From NCBI RefSeq assembly GCF_900605015.1, contig NZ_LR027573.1, positions 986,727-1,050,726 of the forward strand: DNA of 64,000 nucleotides, in the 5' to 3' direction. This document shows positions 42,728 through 53,201 of this stretch, one piece after another. Under the pieces are notes generated by a model. That model was not told the origin of the DNA. It made no database searches and saw nothing but the letters and a program-made list of their open reading frames with translations. Position numbers and translations under genes: made by a program. Every line of letters starts with the position of its first letter. Position 1 is the first letter of the stretch. Source of the stretch: Olsenella sp. Marseille-P4559. Lineage in GTDB: Bacteria > Actinomycetota > Coriobacteriia > Coriobacteriales > Atopobiaceae.

Positions 42728-44008
42728 TTACTTCCTCTCGCTGTCATCAAACTTCTCGAGGGTGTCGGCTGCCTTGGCGAGCTGCTTTTTGCCCTGCTCC
42801 ATAAGGCGCTGGGCCTCCTGCTTGGCCTTTGTCTTCTGACGGGCAAGCTCCTCAGCGTTCTTGTCGGGAATCACCAGGTCGCGGGCATCCTGGGCCTGCA
42901 TGGAGAGTGCACCCTCGGGGCAGGCCCTCACGCACGCGACGCAGTTCACGCAGTACGCAGCCATGGTGTGGACGTGGCCGCTGTCATCAAGATCGATGGC
43001 ATGGGTAACGCAAGCCTTGGCGCAATCACCGCAGGATGTGCAGAGATCGGGGTCAACCACAGGCACGTCCAGCATAATGCCTGCTGCCAGTTCCGGATCG
43101 TGCTGAAGGCCGCCCATCATGAGCTTGCGGTTCTGGGTGAGAATGCGCTGGCGGTTCTGGTTGGTCTTGGCGCCAACGGCGTTCTCGAGCTGACGCTGCA
43201 GCTCGTTCAGGCGGGTAGCATGGTCGGTAATCTTCTTGGCCACCGCTTGTGCGCCGGCAAGGGCCGGGTTAGAACGCGTCACGAGGCCCTCTGTGGCGTG
43301 GATGGCCGAGCTCACAAACTGGCTGCGACGATACTCGCGCGTGAACTCGTGCGTGAGGTTGTCCTTGTCGACCTCGAGGCCCACGGCCGACTTTGCCCAC
43401 TCCTCCGCCGTGCCGATGGCCTCGGTGTAAAACGCCTCCCCCGTCGTGGTTCGGCAGCGGTCACAGATGCCCAGCGGCAGGTAGACGGACACGTTGGCGT
43501 AGTCCACGAGAATGGAGAACCACAGGTCACGAGAAATCATGCCTACACATGGGAGGAGTATCTCGTTGGGCCTGGGCAGGCGCTTGAGGGCACGCGTACA
43601 CGTGACATAGCACTGCTCGTATGCCGAGGCCGCACGGGCAATGTTGTCATAGAGCTGCTTTGCCATGTGACGGCGCGTATTGAAGACCTCGGTGGGGCAG
43701 GCCGCCTGGCAAAGACCGCACTTGCGGCAGTTGTCCGCGATGGTCACGGACTTGTTGTGGATGCCAATCGAGTTAGTGGGGCATACGTCCAGGCAGGTGG
43801 AGCAGACGTCATCGCGATCTGCAGCACAACGCAGGCAGCGGCTTGAGTTGCACCAGGGCTTTTCCTTGTAGTCCGCCGGATCGAAGACTTTGCGCTGGCC
43901 AGGGTCCTGGGCAAGCGAGTCCGCAATGCCCGCAAACGGGTTCTGAACTGCCTGCCAGCTATCTTGGATATCGATGAGATCATCGAGGATGTCGCGCTTC
44001 TGGGCCAT
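42728..44008 (-). CDS. Polyferredoxin-like 4Fe-4S protein, unknown function
   Basis: A 426-residue protein with four Cys-rich cluster motifs: CLRCAADRDDVCSTCLDVCP, CRKCGLCQAACP, CTSCGDCAKACV and CVNCVACVRACP. A middle region (about 120-310) has extra Cys (CYVTCTR, LPCVGM, GICDRCR) and resembles metabolic electron carriers that hold a CCG-like region. AGGAGA lies 5 bases before ATG 44008. It ends with a charged helical tail. The genes around it are unrelated, so the redox partner is unknown. Confidence 0.85.
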   Translation of the reverse strand: MAQKRDILDDLIDIQDSWQAVQNPFAGIADSLAQDPGQRKVFDPADYKEKPWCNSSRCLRCAADRDDVCSTCLDVCPTNSIGIHNKSVTIADNCRKCGLCQAACPTEVFNTRRHMAKQLYDNIARAASAYEQCYVTCTRALKRLPRPNEILLPCVGMISRDLWFSILVDYANVSVYLPLGICDRCRTTTGEAFYTEAIGTAEEWAKSAVGLEVDKDNLTHEFTREYRRSQFVSSAIHATEGLVTRSNPALAGAQAVAKKITDHATRLNELQRQLENAVGAKTNQNRQRILTQNRKLMMGGLQHDPELAAGIMLDVPVVDPDLCTSCGDCAKACVTHAIDLDDSGHVHTMAAYCVNCVACVRACPEGALSMQAQDARDLVIPDKNAEELARQKTKAKQEAQRLMEQGKKQLAKAADTLEKFDDSERK

Positions 44009-44493
44009 TGACTCTCCTGTCGGCTTGTTACGTTTGCGCTGGTGCGCTAGTGAGCACACAGCATTTTAAGTATACAGCGGAGAAGGCGCGCGCCACGCGG
44101 AAGGAAGCCTGTCCCTTCGCCGGAAACCTCTAGATAGCCTTTTGCAACTATTCAGAGTCTCATATTGACGGTTGGTGGCAGTTTTTTGCGATTACCTCTT
44201 GTATCACAACCATAGTAACAATTCTCTAGCTGCGGCTTTGCAAAGTTAGCCAATGTATCTACTTCTGAGTTGCCTGAAAAACTGCCACCAACCGAAAAAG
44301 TAGACCAAGGGCACCTCGATGACCGTCGTCAGCCCTCCAAAACCACGCCGCGCCGAGCCGTCATTGGGCCCTCACAGCCTTTCTGCGGAGCCGAGAATAA
44401 GCGGGGCCCCAGGTGCACATGGCACCTGGGGCCCGAAAGTTCACTCGGTCAAATTGTATGACCAAGGAGCGGTACGCGGGGCTACCCTAGCCC
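44009..44493. other. 485-base intergenic stretch with an 18-bp spaced inverted repeat
   Basis: CGGTTGGTGGCAGTTTTT (44169-44186) is repeated inverted at 44277-44294, separated by 90 A/T-rich bases that contain no good frame. It resembles a small non-coding repeat element or MITE. Closer to groEL lies the hairpin at 44404-44434. No gene seen. Confidence 0.7.
44404..44434. terminator. Strong hairpin downstream of groEL
   Basis: Perfect 13-bp arms GGGCCCCAGGTGC and GCACCTGGGGCCC with a 5-base loop. On the minus strand GCTTATTCT follows, a weak T run. Confidence 0.7.
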
Positions 44494-46179
<1,686 letters not shown>

Positions 46180-46202
46180 CTAGCATCTCGACTCTATGCG
46201 AG

Positions 46203-46499
46203 CTACTCCTCGATGATGGCGTAGATGTCATCCGCGCGGAGGAGCAGGAAGTCCTCGTCGTCGACCTTGACCTCGTTGCCACCAAACTTGCCGTAGAACA
46301 CCTCGTCGCCCGCCTTGACGTCAACGGGGATGCGGTTGCCATCCTGATCGCGCTTGCCCTCGCCCACGGCGACGACCTTACCGCGCTGCGGCTTCTCCTG
46401 AGCGCCCGAGGAGATGTACAGACCAGAAGAGGTCTTCTCCTCCTTGGGTGCGGGCTTGACGAGAACGCGGTCTCCCAGCGGCTTAAGAGTCATAACCAA
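46203..46499 (-). CDS. groS: Co-chaperonin GroES
   Basis: A 98-residue protein: LKPLGDRVLVKPAPKEEKTSSGLYI (mobile loop) and DEVFYGKFGGNEV. AAAGGAGG lies upstream of the ATG. Together with groEL it forms a heat-shock operon. The 313 bases between groES and xpt do not show the usual CIRCE inverted repeat (TTAGCACTC...GAGTGCTAA). Confidence 0.98.
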   Translation of the reverse strand: MVMTLKPLGDRVLVKPAPKEEKTSSGLYISSGAQEKPQRGKVVAVGEGKRDQDGNRIPVDVKAGDEVFYGKFGGNEVKVDDEDFLLLRADDIYAIIEE

Positions 46500-46812
46500 G
46501 AACCTCCTTTTAGGGCGCCGTGCGGCGCTTGAACCTGTGACGACGGACGTGTGGTCCTGTCATCCAATCCAACGTCCATCTATGTACCCATCCGATTGAG
46601 GTTATACCGTCGCGATGAGAAAAATCTTCCAATTGAGACTTAGATTTTCTAACTGGGTTGGAACCATGGATGCGGGTCGCGTCGGGCGCAGACGTGCGTC
46701 GGGCACGGTGACGCCGGAGGCGCATTCTCACATGCCGCAGCTCGCAGGTATTAACTATGCTCGTAATGCGTACAATGGAACGCACGTTAGGCGCCAAGGG
46801 AACGGGGATTGC
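46500..46812. other. Intergenic between groES and xpt
   Basis: Divergent promoters are expected here. A minus-strand TATAAC (46601-46606) could serve groES and a plus-strand TACAAT (46773-46778) could serve xpt, but neither has a clear -35. A guanine riboswitch pattern was not seen before xpt. Confidence 0.5.
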
Positions 46813-47391
46813 ATGCGTGAGCTCGAGGAGAGGATCAAGCAGGAGGGCATCGTCCGCGAGGGCAACGTACTCAAAGTCGATAGCTTTCTCAATCACCAGT
46901 GCGATGTCGCGCTTTACGCGGATATGGGTGACGAGTGGGCGCGACGCTTTGCCGGCAGGCCCGTCGACAAGATTCTGACCATCGAAGCGTCTGGCATTGG
47001 CATCGCCTGCGTCGCAGCCACGCGCTTTGGCAACGCTCCGGTGGTCTTTGCGCGCAAGTCGCAGTCCATCAACCTCGATGGCAAGCAGTACGTGGCACGC
47101 GTGCACAGCTACACCCACGGCAACGACAACACGGTCATTGTCGCCAAGCGTTTCCTCGACAAGGGTGAGCACGTCCTCATCATCGACGATTTTCTCGCCA
47201 ACGGATGCGCGCTCGACGGCCTCATCGAGATCTGCGACCAGGCAGGCGCCATTGTCGAGGGCATCGGCATCGCCGTCGAGAAGGGCTTTCAGCCCGGCGG
47301 CACGCGCCTGCGCGAGAGGGGCTTCGACGTTCAGTCGCTGGCCGTCGTGAGGTCCATGGACGCAGAGACCGGCGCGATCGTATTTGAGTAG
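46813..47391 (+). CDS. xpt: Xanthine phosphoribosyltransferase
   Basis: A 192-residue type I PRTase. [15 protein letters not shown] and VVFARKSQS are Xpt-type. The PRPP-binding loop is [14 protein letters not shown]. It converts xanthine and PRPP to XMP, the substrate of GuaA. The start at 46813 has GGGGA upstream; the longer frame to 46615 has no coding character. Confidence 0.93.
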   Translation: MRELEERIKQEGIVREGNVLKVDSFLNHQCDVALYADMGDEWARRFAGRPVDKILTIEASGIGIACVAATRFGNAPVVFARKSQSINLDGKQYVARVHSYTHGNDNTVIVAKRFLDKGEHVLIIDDFLANGCALDGLIEICDQAGAIVEGIGIAVEKGFQPGGTRLRERGFDVQSLAVVRSMDAETGAIVFE

Positions 47392-47424
47392 CGCCGCACG
47401 CGACACACCCCACACCGAGAAGCG

Positions 47425-47455
47425 CGGGCCCACATCGCCGTGGGCCCGTCTTCTT
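47425..47455 (+). terminator. Terminator after xpt
   Basis: CGGGCCCAC (47425-47433) pairs with GTGGGCCCG (47440-47448), followed by TCTTCTT. It may act in both directions between convergent genes. Confidence 0.8.
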
Positions 47456-49379
47456 ACAGCCCCTCGAGTTCGCGCAGCCAAAGCGTGGCGCAAGCGTCGG
47501 ACGGCATGCGCAAATCTCCCCTGGGGGAGACAGCCGCCGAACCTACCTTCGGTCCGTCCGGCAGGCAGCTGCGCTTGAACTGCTGCGCGAAGTAACGCCG
47601 GTAGAAGGTCTTCTCCCACTTGAGAATCGTGGCATCGTCATAGGTGTCCCCAAGCGCATGACGCGCCAGCCGATACGCCTTGCGCGGCGGCGTGCACCGG
47701 CGCAGGACCTCGTACAGGAAGAAGTCGTGCAGCTCATAGGGACCGACAAGGTCTTCTGTGCGTTGGGCGATGGTGCCATCCTTCTCGGCAGGCAGAAGCT
47801 CTGGCGAGACAGGTGTGTCCAGAACGTCGTAGAGAACGTGGGACTCCTCGTCGTTTCCGCAGGTATCGGCCACGTAGCGAACAAGATGCCGCACAAGGGT
47901 CTTGGGCACGCTGGCATTGACCGCATACATCGACATGTGGTCACCGTTGTACGTAGCCCAGCCAAGCGCCAGCTCGGAGAGGTCACCGGTTCCAACCACC
48001 AGGCCACCCTCCTGGTTTGCAATGTCCATGAGCACCTGGGTGCGCTCGCGCGCCTGGCAGTTCTCATACGTGACGTCGTGCATGGACTCGTCGTGGCCAA
48101 TGTCGGAGAAGTGCTGGCGCACGGCGTCGGAAATGTTGACCTCGCGCAGGTCACAGTCAAGGGCAGCCGCAAGCATGGTGGCGTTACCATGCGTGCGGCC
48201 CGTAGTGCCAAACCCGGGCATGGTCACCGCAATGATGCCCGTACGGTCCAGGTCGAGCAGGTCGAACGCGCGAACGCACACCAAGAGGGCAAGCGTGGAG
48301 TCAAGTCCGCCCGAGACGCCAATCACCACGTGGCTCGAGCGTGTGTGCGCAAGGCGCTTGGCTAGGCCGCGGGCCTGGATGCTCAGGACGTCCTCGCACC
48401 TCTCGGCACGACGCTCGGCATCTGCGGGCACAAACGGATGGGGGTCAACAAAGCGCGTGAGCGTGGTGCGGCTGGGCGTAAGCGAGAAGTGCGTGACCGT
48501 GTAGCCCGCCGCCTCGGGTGCCGGCGCAGCGACAAAGGTGGACATGCGGCGGCGCTCCTCGCAGAGGAAGGCCACGTCCACCTCGCTTGTGGCGGCACCG
48601 CTACCAAAGGGCTGAGCTTCCGCGAGCATACGGCCGTTCTCGGCAACCATGTCGTGCCCACCAAAGACCAAATCCTGCGTGGACTCGCCGCCGCCAGCCG
48701 AGGCGTACACATAGCCGCAGATGAGGCGCGCAGACTGCCCGCTCACGAGGCTGCGCCTGTAACCTGCCTTGCCTACGATTGCGTTAGAGGCCGAGAGGTT
48801 GCAGATCAGCGTGGCGCCCGCCAGTGCGTGCTCGGTTGAGGGCGGATTGGGAATCCAGAGGTCCTCGCAAATCTCGGCGGCAACTACCAGCTGTGGGAGC
48901 TCGCTGCAGGCAAAGAGCTGCTTGGTGCCAAAAGGCACGCCCGAAAAGCCCGCAAAATCCACAGACACGCAGGCATCTGGCCCCACCGAGAAGTGGCGAG
49001 ACTCATAGAACTCGTTATAGGTAGGAATGGCCCGCTTGGGAACAATGCCCAGCACGCATCCATGCGCGAGGACAACGGCGCAGTTGTAGAGCTTGGCATT
49101 CACGCGCACGGGTGCGCCGAGAAGCACAAGGGCGTCCAGGTGGGAGGTCTTCCGGGCAATGGTAGCCACGGCCTTCTCGGCCGCGTTGAGAAGGGCGCCC
49201 TGCCAGAAGAGGTCCTCACAGGTGTAGGCCGTTGTACAGAGCTCCGGAAGCACGATGACGCGCGCGCCGTCTTTGGCGGCGGCCTCAATATGACGCAGGC
49301 AGGAGGCGGTGTTGTACTCCACGTCGGCAACACGGACCTCGGGCGTCCTTGCCGCGACCTTCACGAATCCGTCCAGCAT
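47454..49379 (-). CDS. nadE: Glutamine-dependent NAD+ synthetase
   Basis: A 641-residue fusion of a nitrilase-type glutaminase and a synthetase domain. The nitrilase has VLPELCTTAYTCEDLF (Glu), a Lys near VPKRAIPTYNEFYE, and AAEICEDLW (Cys). The synthetase has VIGVSGGLDSTLALL, and GTGDLSELALGWATYNGDHMSMYAVN. It makes NAD from deamido-NAD and Gln. AGGA lies 5 bases before ATG 49379; a start at 49427 is less supported. Confidence 0.96.
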   Translation of the reverse strand: MLDGFVKVAARTPEVRVADVEYNTASCLRHIEAAAKDGARVIVLPELCTTAYTCEDLFWQGALLNAAEKAVATIARKTSHLDALVLLGAPVRVNAKLYNCAVVLAHGCVLGIVPKRAIPTYNEFYESRHFSVGPDACVSVDFAGFSGVPFGTKQLFACSELPQLVVAAEICEDLWIPNPPSTEHALAGATLICNLSASNAIVGKAGYRRSLVSGQSARLICGYVYASAGGGESTQDLVFGGHDMVAENGRMLAEAQPFGSGAATSEVDVAFLCEERRRMSTFVAAPAPEAAGYTVTHFSLTPSRTTLTRFVDPHPFVPADAERRAERCEDVLSIQARGLAKRLAHTRSSHVVIGVSGGLDSTLALLVCVRAFDLLDLDRTGIIAVTMPGFGTTGRTHGNATMLAAALDCDLREVNISDAVRQHFSDIGHDESMHDVTYENCQARERTQVLMDIANQEGGLVVGTGDLSELALGWATYNGDHMSMYAVNASVPKTLVRHLVRYVADTCGNDEESHVLYDVLDTPVSPELLPAEKDGTIAQRTEDLVGPYELHDFFLYEVLRRCTPPRKAYRLARHALGDTYDDATILKWEKTFYRRYFAQQFKRSCLPDGPKVGSAAVSPRGDLRMPSDACATLWLRELEGL

Positions 49380-49543
49380 CTTTCCTCCCGGGCTCCTCCA
49401 AGGGAATTGGTTTGGCGCAAGACTCATATTTCCAAGAGTAGCGTATCGTAGAGATGCAACGACGTTCTATTGCGTCAAGCACGGCCATTCCGTCAAAAGC
49501 ATGGGCCCACACTCATTTCACTCACGCGAAGGGAGGCATGCAT

Positions 49544-50470
49544 ATGACAGCGAATTCACTTGGAGGCATCATTCGCACGCTTCGCAAAGAACGCGGGCTC
49601 ACGCAAGAACAGCTTGCAGAGGGCATCTGCTCGCCCGTCTCGGTGTCGCGCATAGAGAATGGGCTACAAACACCCTCGAAGGCAGTGCTCGATGCACTTA
49701 TGGACCGCTTGGGCATGAGCAGCTACCAGCTCTTTGACGTTAACGCCGGCAGCAAAGAGCAGCGAGAATTTGACAGGCGCATTCAGAATGCATGGCTCGC
49801 TTTCGATGGTCTCGACGCAAGGCGCGGCAGAGCTCTACTTGAGGAGCTGCAGACAAGTATCGACGATGGCTCGCCTGCCACCGAACGACAAAGACTCCTT
49901 GAAGTCGATGGTGCATCTATGCTTAGAAATGGCTGCACCCCCACCGATGCCATGCGCGCCCTTACCCTGTTAGAGCAGGGGCTAAGACTCACAAAGCCAG
50001 GTATTGATCCAAGCGACCTACGCGACGAATTGCTCTCTCCTACCGAGGCGCAGATTCTCTCGCACATGGTTGCAGCCCTGTACTATGCAGGACGTGACAT
50101 TGAAGCAGTTCGTCTTAGCGAGGAAATACTTCTCTCGTTAAAACGACAACAGGCACAAGGCCACCGGTTCCTTACTGCATGGCTCAACGTAATGGTTAAT
50201 CTTGCGATTATCGAAGAGAAACGCGAGCATTTTGACGAGTCTACCCTCTACCTGCAGCAGGCACGAAGAAGAAGCCTCGACGAGGAAGAACTCATTATGA
50301 TGCCCATCATTCTTGCCGGCCTTGCCCGTGCAAAGTTCAGAGAAGGCGACGTTGCCGCAGCTACGCACATGATGCGCACGGTTGCCGACTACCTTGATCT
50401 CTGCGACAAAGACGACTATACACAAGACATCCGCTCATGGGCTCAAGAGCACATGGATGTAGAGCTCTAG
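49544..50470 (+). CDS. Rgg/PlcR-like XRE transcription regulator with TPR domain
   Basis: A 308-residue protein. The helix-turn-helix (IIRTLRKERGLTQEQLAEGICSPVSVSRIENGLQTPSKAV, residues 8-48) is the PlcR/Rgg-type version. The rest is all-helical repeats (ARRGRALLEELQ, DIEAVRLSEEILLSLK, REHFDESTLYLQQARRR), as in peptide-sensing RRNPP proteins. GGGAGG lies 7 bases before ATG 49544. It is followed by tiny peptide frames and an ABC exporter on the same strand. The peptide-sensing role is inferred. Confidence 0.85.
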   Translation: MTANSLGGIIRTLRKERGLTQEQLAEGICSPVSVSRIENGLQTPSKAVLDALMDRLGMSSYQLFDVNAGSKEQREFDRRIQNAWLAFDGLDARRGRALLEELQTSIDDGSPATERQRLLEVDGASMLRNGCTPTDAMRALTLLEQGLRLTKPGIDPSDLRDELLSPTEAQILSHMVAALYYAGRDIEAVRLSEEILLSLKRQQAQGHRFLTAWLNVMVNLAIIEEKREHFDESTLYLQQARRRSLDEEELIMMPIILAGLARAKFREGDVAAATHMMRTVADYLDLCDKDDYTQDIRSWAQEHMDVEL

Positions 50471-50770
50471 GCGGCGATGCTCAGAGATACTAGGTGCTCA
50501 GTATCCAGTACTTAACATCTCGAGTAATTTAAAACTTACATGCTCTGATATGGAGTGAGGCATGCCTCCTTGCGATGATTCCATTGTTGGCGTAAGGGGG
50601 CGTTGAACATGAGGGGGCAAGCAGAGCATCTGTCAGGGCAAGTCAATAGTGGCTGGGTCATCATTATCATCAAGCATTAGCTTCATCAATCCGCTGGCAA
50701 GGCCTCTCTCTGCCAGTGGATTCCTAACGGCATACAACTGCATTTATGTTTAGCGACTGAAGGGGAGACC
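50471..50770. other. Intergenic between regulator and exporter
   Basis: It holds two tiny frames: 50562-50606 (14 residues, MPPCDDSIVGVRGR, with GGAG upstream) and 50609-50680. A weak hairpin CTGGCA/TGCCAG follows. It has moderate A/T content and no strong promoter consensus. Confidence 0.5.
50609..50680 (+). CDS. 23-residue candidate signalling peptide
   Basis: Starts MRGQAEHLSGQVNSG and ends GWVIIIIKH. AAGGGGG lies 8 bases before the ATG. A polar head with a very hydrophobic C-terminal stretch recalls SHP-type pheromones of Rgg systems, and it lies between the Rgg/PlcR-like regulator and an exporter. It could be chance, since it is only 24 codons. Confidence 0.45.
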   Translation: MRGQAEHLSGQVNSGWVIIIIKH

Positions 50771-52417
50771 ATGCAGGGATTGTCATACATCAGAAGATAC
50801 GCCAGCGCCGGTAAGCTAGCAGGTCTCTGTCTTCTCAACTTTCTACTCTGCGCCATGGTTATGGGCGTCGCCCTTCTGCTGAGCTTGCTGCTTGACACCA
50901 TCTCCAATTCGGCAACAACGGGTGACCTCTCTGCATTGCTGCGCCTCATCTTTATTGCCTGCCTGTATACCCTTATAGTTGGGATTCTAAGCGTGATTGT
51001 GGGCTATCTTAAGGCATCCATTATTAAGAATGTCATGGTTGGCATTCGCGAAGGTGCTTCCCGTGGTCTATTGTTCAAAAATACTGCAGGGACCTCCAGT
51101 AGCGCAGATCAACTCACACTTCTCGGACAGAGTATGGACACGCTTGAGAATGACTGGCTGGGAGGAATGGCAGACATATTGAATGCTGCTTTCAGCATAG
51201 CAATCGGTTGCGTTCTGCTGGTATGCCTTAATCCGCTCATTGCATTGATTTCACTCATAGGAATGGCTCTCCCTACCCTGGTTCCGCAGCTATTTAGCAA
51301 GCGTCTAGCTGACCAGCAGCAACAAATTATCTCCGACACTGCAGCCTACAACGGACGAGTGCGCGACACAGCCCAAGGTAACGAGGTTATAAAATCGTTC
51401 CACGCAGAGTCGTTTATCCTCGAGAAGCTGAATGAAGCCGCTAAATTTCTACAGGGTCATAAAGAGAGTCTCACCAGAACGACGGTGTGTATCAGTGGAT
51501 TCTCAGGTGTCGTTGGCGTAGCCGTACAGTTCATCATCATGGGCATCACGGGCATCTTTGTGGTAAAGGGCTTTGTGACTATCGGCAGCGTAGTGGCGGT
51601 TACGCAGCTCTCAGGAAGCGTCATCTCGCCAGCAACAGAGCTTTCTAATAAGCTTAGCAAGCTAAAGGCAACCTACCCCATCTTGGATCGACTTGCTGAG
51701 CTTGATGGGGCTGCTCACAGTGATACCGATGCCACAACTCACCAGGTAGATCATTCACTTGCTCTCGATCATGCATCCTTCTCGTATGACGGGAACGACA
51801 CACAAGTAGTAAAGAACTGCACTGCACGCTTTGACGCGGGACGCAAATATGCCATTTGTGGGCAGAGCGGCTGTGGCAAGTCTACCCTACTCGGCTTGCT
51901 GTCTGGAATGCATGCGCCCAGCTCAGGAACATTGCTTGTTGATGGTGAAGCCAACGCAATACCAGACGTTGCCTTTGTCCACCAAAATGTATTTCTCTTT
52001 GACGGAACCTTACGCGAGAACATCACGCTTGGAGGTAGCTTCTCAGACGCTGCCATCTCCCAAGCCATGCACCTTGCAAAACTCGATGATGTTGCAGCAG
52101 CACTCCCGCAGGGACTTGACACGCCTGTTAGCGAGAACGGCACGCGTCTCTCGGGCGGTGAGCGTCAGCGTGTCGCCATTGCAAGAGCACTGCTTTACAG
52201 CAAGCGAACGCTTCTTGTGGACGAGGCAACCTCAGCACTTGATCGCAACACCGCAGCTCAAGTGGAAGACGCATTGCTTTCCCTTGATGGAGTGACCGTA
52301 ATTGCCGTAACGCACCATTTAGACAAGACGCATGCAGCTCGCTATGACAAGGTACTCACCATGAAAAATGGGCATCTGAAAGACGAGAGACAAGGGGACC
52401 GTCCCCTTGTCTCATAG
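50771..52417 (+). CDS. ABC exporter (membrane domain fused to ATPase)
   Basis: A 548-residue half-transporter. Residues 1-300 have about six membrane helices of the exporter type. The ATPase has [17 protein letters not shown] (Walker A, about residue 362), [16 protein letters not shown] (Q-loop), [18 protein letters not shown] (signature) and [12 protein letters not shown]. No C39 peptidase domain is present. It ends [11 protein letters not shown], encoded by a palindrome at 52387-52413. It may export the peptide encoded at 50609-50680. Confidence 0.93.
   Translation: MQGLSYIRRYASAGKLAGLCLLNFLLCAMVMGVALLLSLLLDTISNSATTGDLSALLRLIFIACLYTLIVGILSVIVGYLKASIIKNVMVGIREGASRGLLFKNTAGTSSSADQLTLLGQSMDTLENDWLGGMADILNAAFSIAIGCVLLVCLNPLIALISLIGMALPTLVPQLFSKRLADQQQQIISDTAAYNGRVRDTAQGNEVIKSFHAESFILEKLNEAAKFLQGHKESLTRTTVCISGFSGVVGVAVQFIIMGITGIFVVKGFVTIGSVVAVTQLSGSVISPATELSNKLSKLKATYPILDRLAELDGAAHSDTDATTHQVDHSLALDHASFSYDGNDTQVVKNCTARFDAGRKYAICGQSGCGKSTLLGLLSGMHAPSSGTLLVDGEANAIPDVAFVHQNVFLFDGTLRENITLGGSFSDAAISQAMHLAKLDDVAAALPQGLDTPVSENGTRLSGGERQRVAIARALLYSKRTLLVDEATSALDRNTAAQVEDALLSLDGVTVIAVTHHLDKTHAARYDKVLTMKNGHLKDERQGDRPLVS
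52387..52413. repeat. Palindromic repeat over the end of two convergent genes
   Basis: Perfect 13-bp arms GAGACAAGGGGAC and GTCCCCTTGTCTC with one central base. It codes for the ABC exporter's final residues and overlaps the stop of the amino-acid transporter ATPase gene. It resembles GGGGACnGTCCCC-type dispersed palindromes of Coriobacteria and may act as a bidirectional terminator. Confidence 0.8.
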
Positions 52418-53200
52418 GTAGCGGGCGAGAAATTCGCGGGTACGGGGCTTCTCGGGGTCGGTGAACATCTTCTCGGGACTGCCCTTCTCGGCAATGACGC
52501 CCTCGTCCATGAACACGACCTCGTCGGATACGCTGCGCGCGAACGCCATCTCGTGCGTCACCACGACCATGGTCATGCCCTGGGACGCCAGACGCCGCAT
52601 GACCTCGAGGACCTCGCCAGAGATCTCGGGGTCAAGCGCCGAGGTGGGCTCGTCAAAGAGCATGAGGTCGGGCTTCATGCAGAGCGCACGCGCAATGGCA
52701 ACACGCTGCTTCTGCCCTCCGGAGAGGGTGTTGACATCGGCGCCGGCAAAGTCTGCGAGGCCCACGGAGTCGAGGTTTGCCAGCGCGACCTTCTCGGCCT
52801 CCTGCCTGCTCGTCTTCTTGAGCGTCACCGGTGCCAGCGTGCAGTTGTCCAGCACGTTCATGTTGTTGAACAGGTTGAAGCTCTGGAAGACCATGCCGAT
52901 CTTCTCGCGCAGGGCGTTGATGTCAACGTGCTCGGCTGCAAGGTCCTTACCGCGGAACCACACGTGTCCCGCGTCCGGCGTCTCGAGCAGGTTGATGCAG
53001 CGCAAGAGCGTCGACTTGCCAGAGCCCGATGCACCGATGATGGTCACGACCTGCCCCGGCATAACGGTGAGGTCGATGCCGCGAAGCACCATGTTGGAGC
53101 CAAAGGACTTCCGGAGGCCCTCCACGCGCACGACGGCCTCGGAGCCTGCGCCGGAGGCCGCAGCGCTCACGCCGCATGCGCCGTTCCCGCTTGTTGCCAT
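52412..53200 (-). CDS. Polar amino-acid ABC transporter ATPase
   Basis: A 262-residue ATPase of the GlnQ/HisP type: [17 protein letters not shown] (Walker A), [56 protein letters not shown] and [11 protein letters not shown]. It starts after the permease stop. With the permease and binding protein upstream it forms one operon. Confidence 0.96.
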   Translation of the reverse strand: MATSGNGACGVSAAASGAGSEAVVRVEGLRKSFGSNMVLRGIDLTVMPGQVVTIIGASGSGKSTLLRCINLLETPDAGHVWFRGKDLAAEHVDINALREKIGMVFQSFNLFNNMNVLDNCTLAPVTLKKTSRQEAEKVALANLDSVGLADFAGADVNTLSGGQKQRVAIARALCMKPDLMLFDEPTSALDPEISGEVLEVMRRLASQGMTMVVVTHEMAFARSVSDEVVFMDEGVIAEKGSPEKMFTDPEKPRTREFLARYL

Positions 53201-53201
53201 G

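Noticed and set aside
46615-46812. Longer xpt start
   Set aside because: The added 66 residues lack Xpt similarity and overlap the promoter region.
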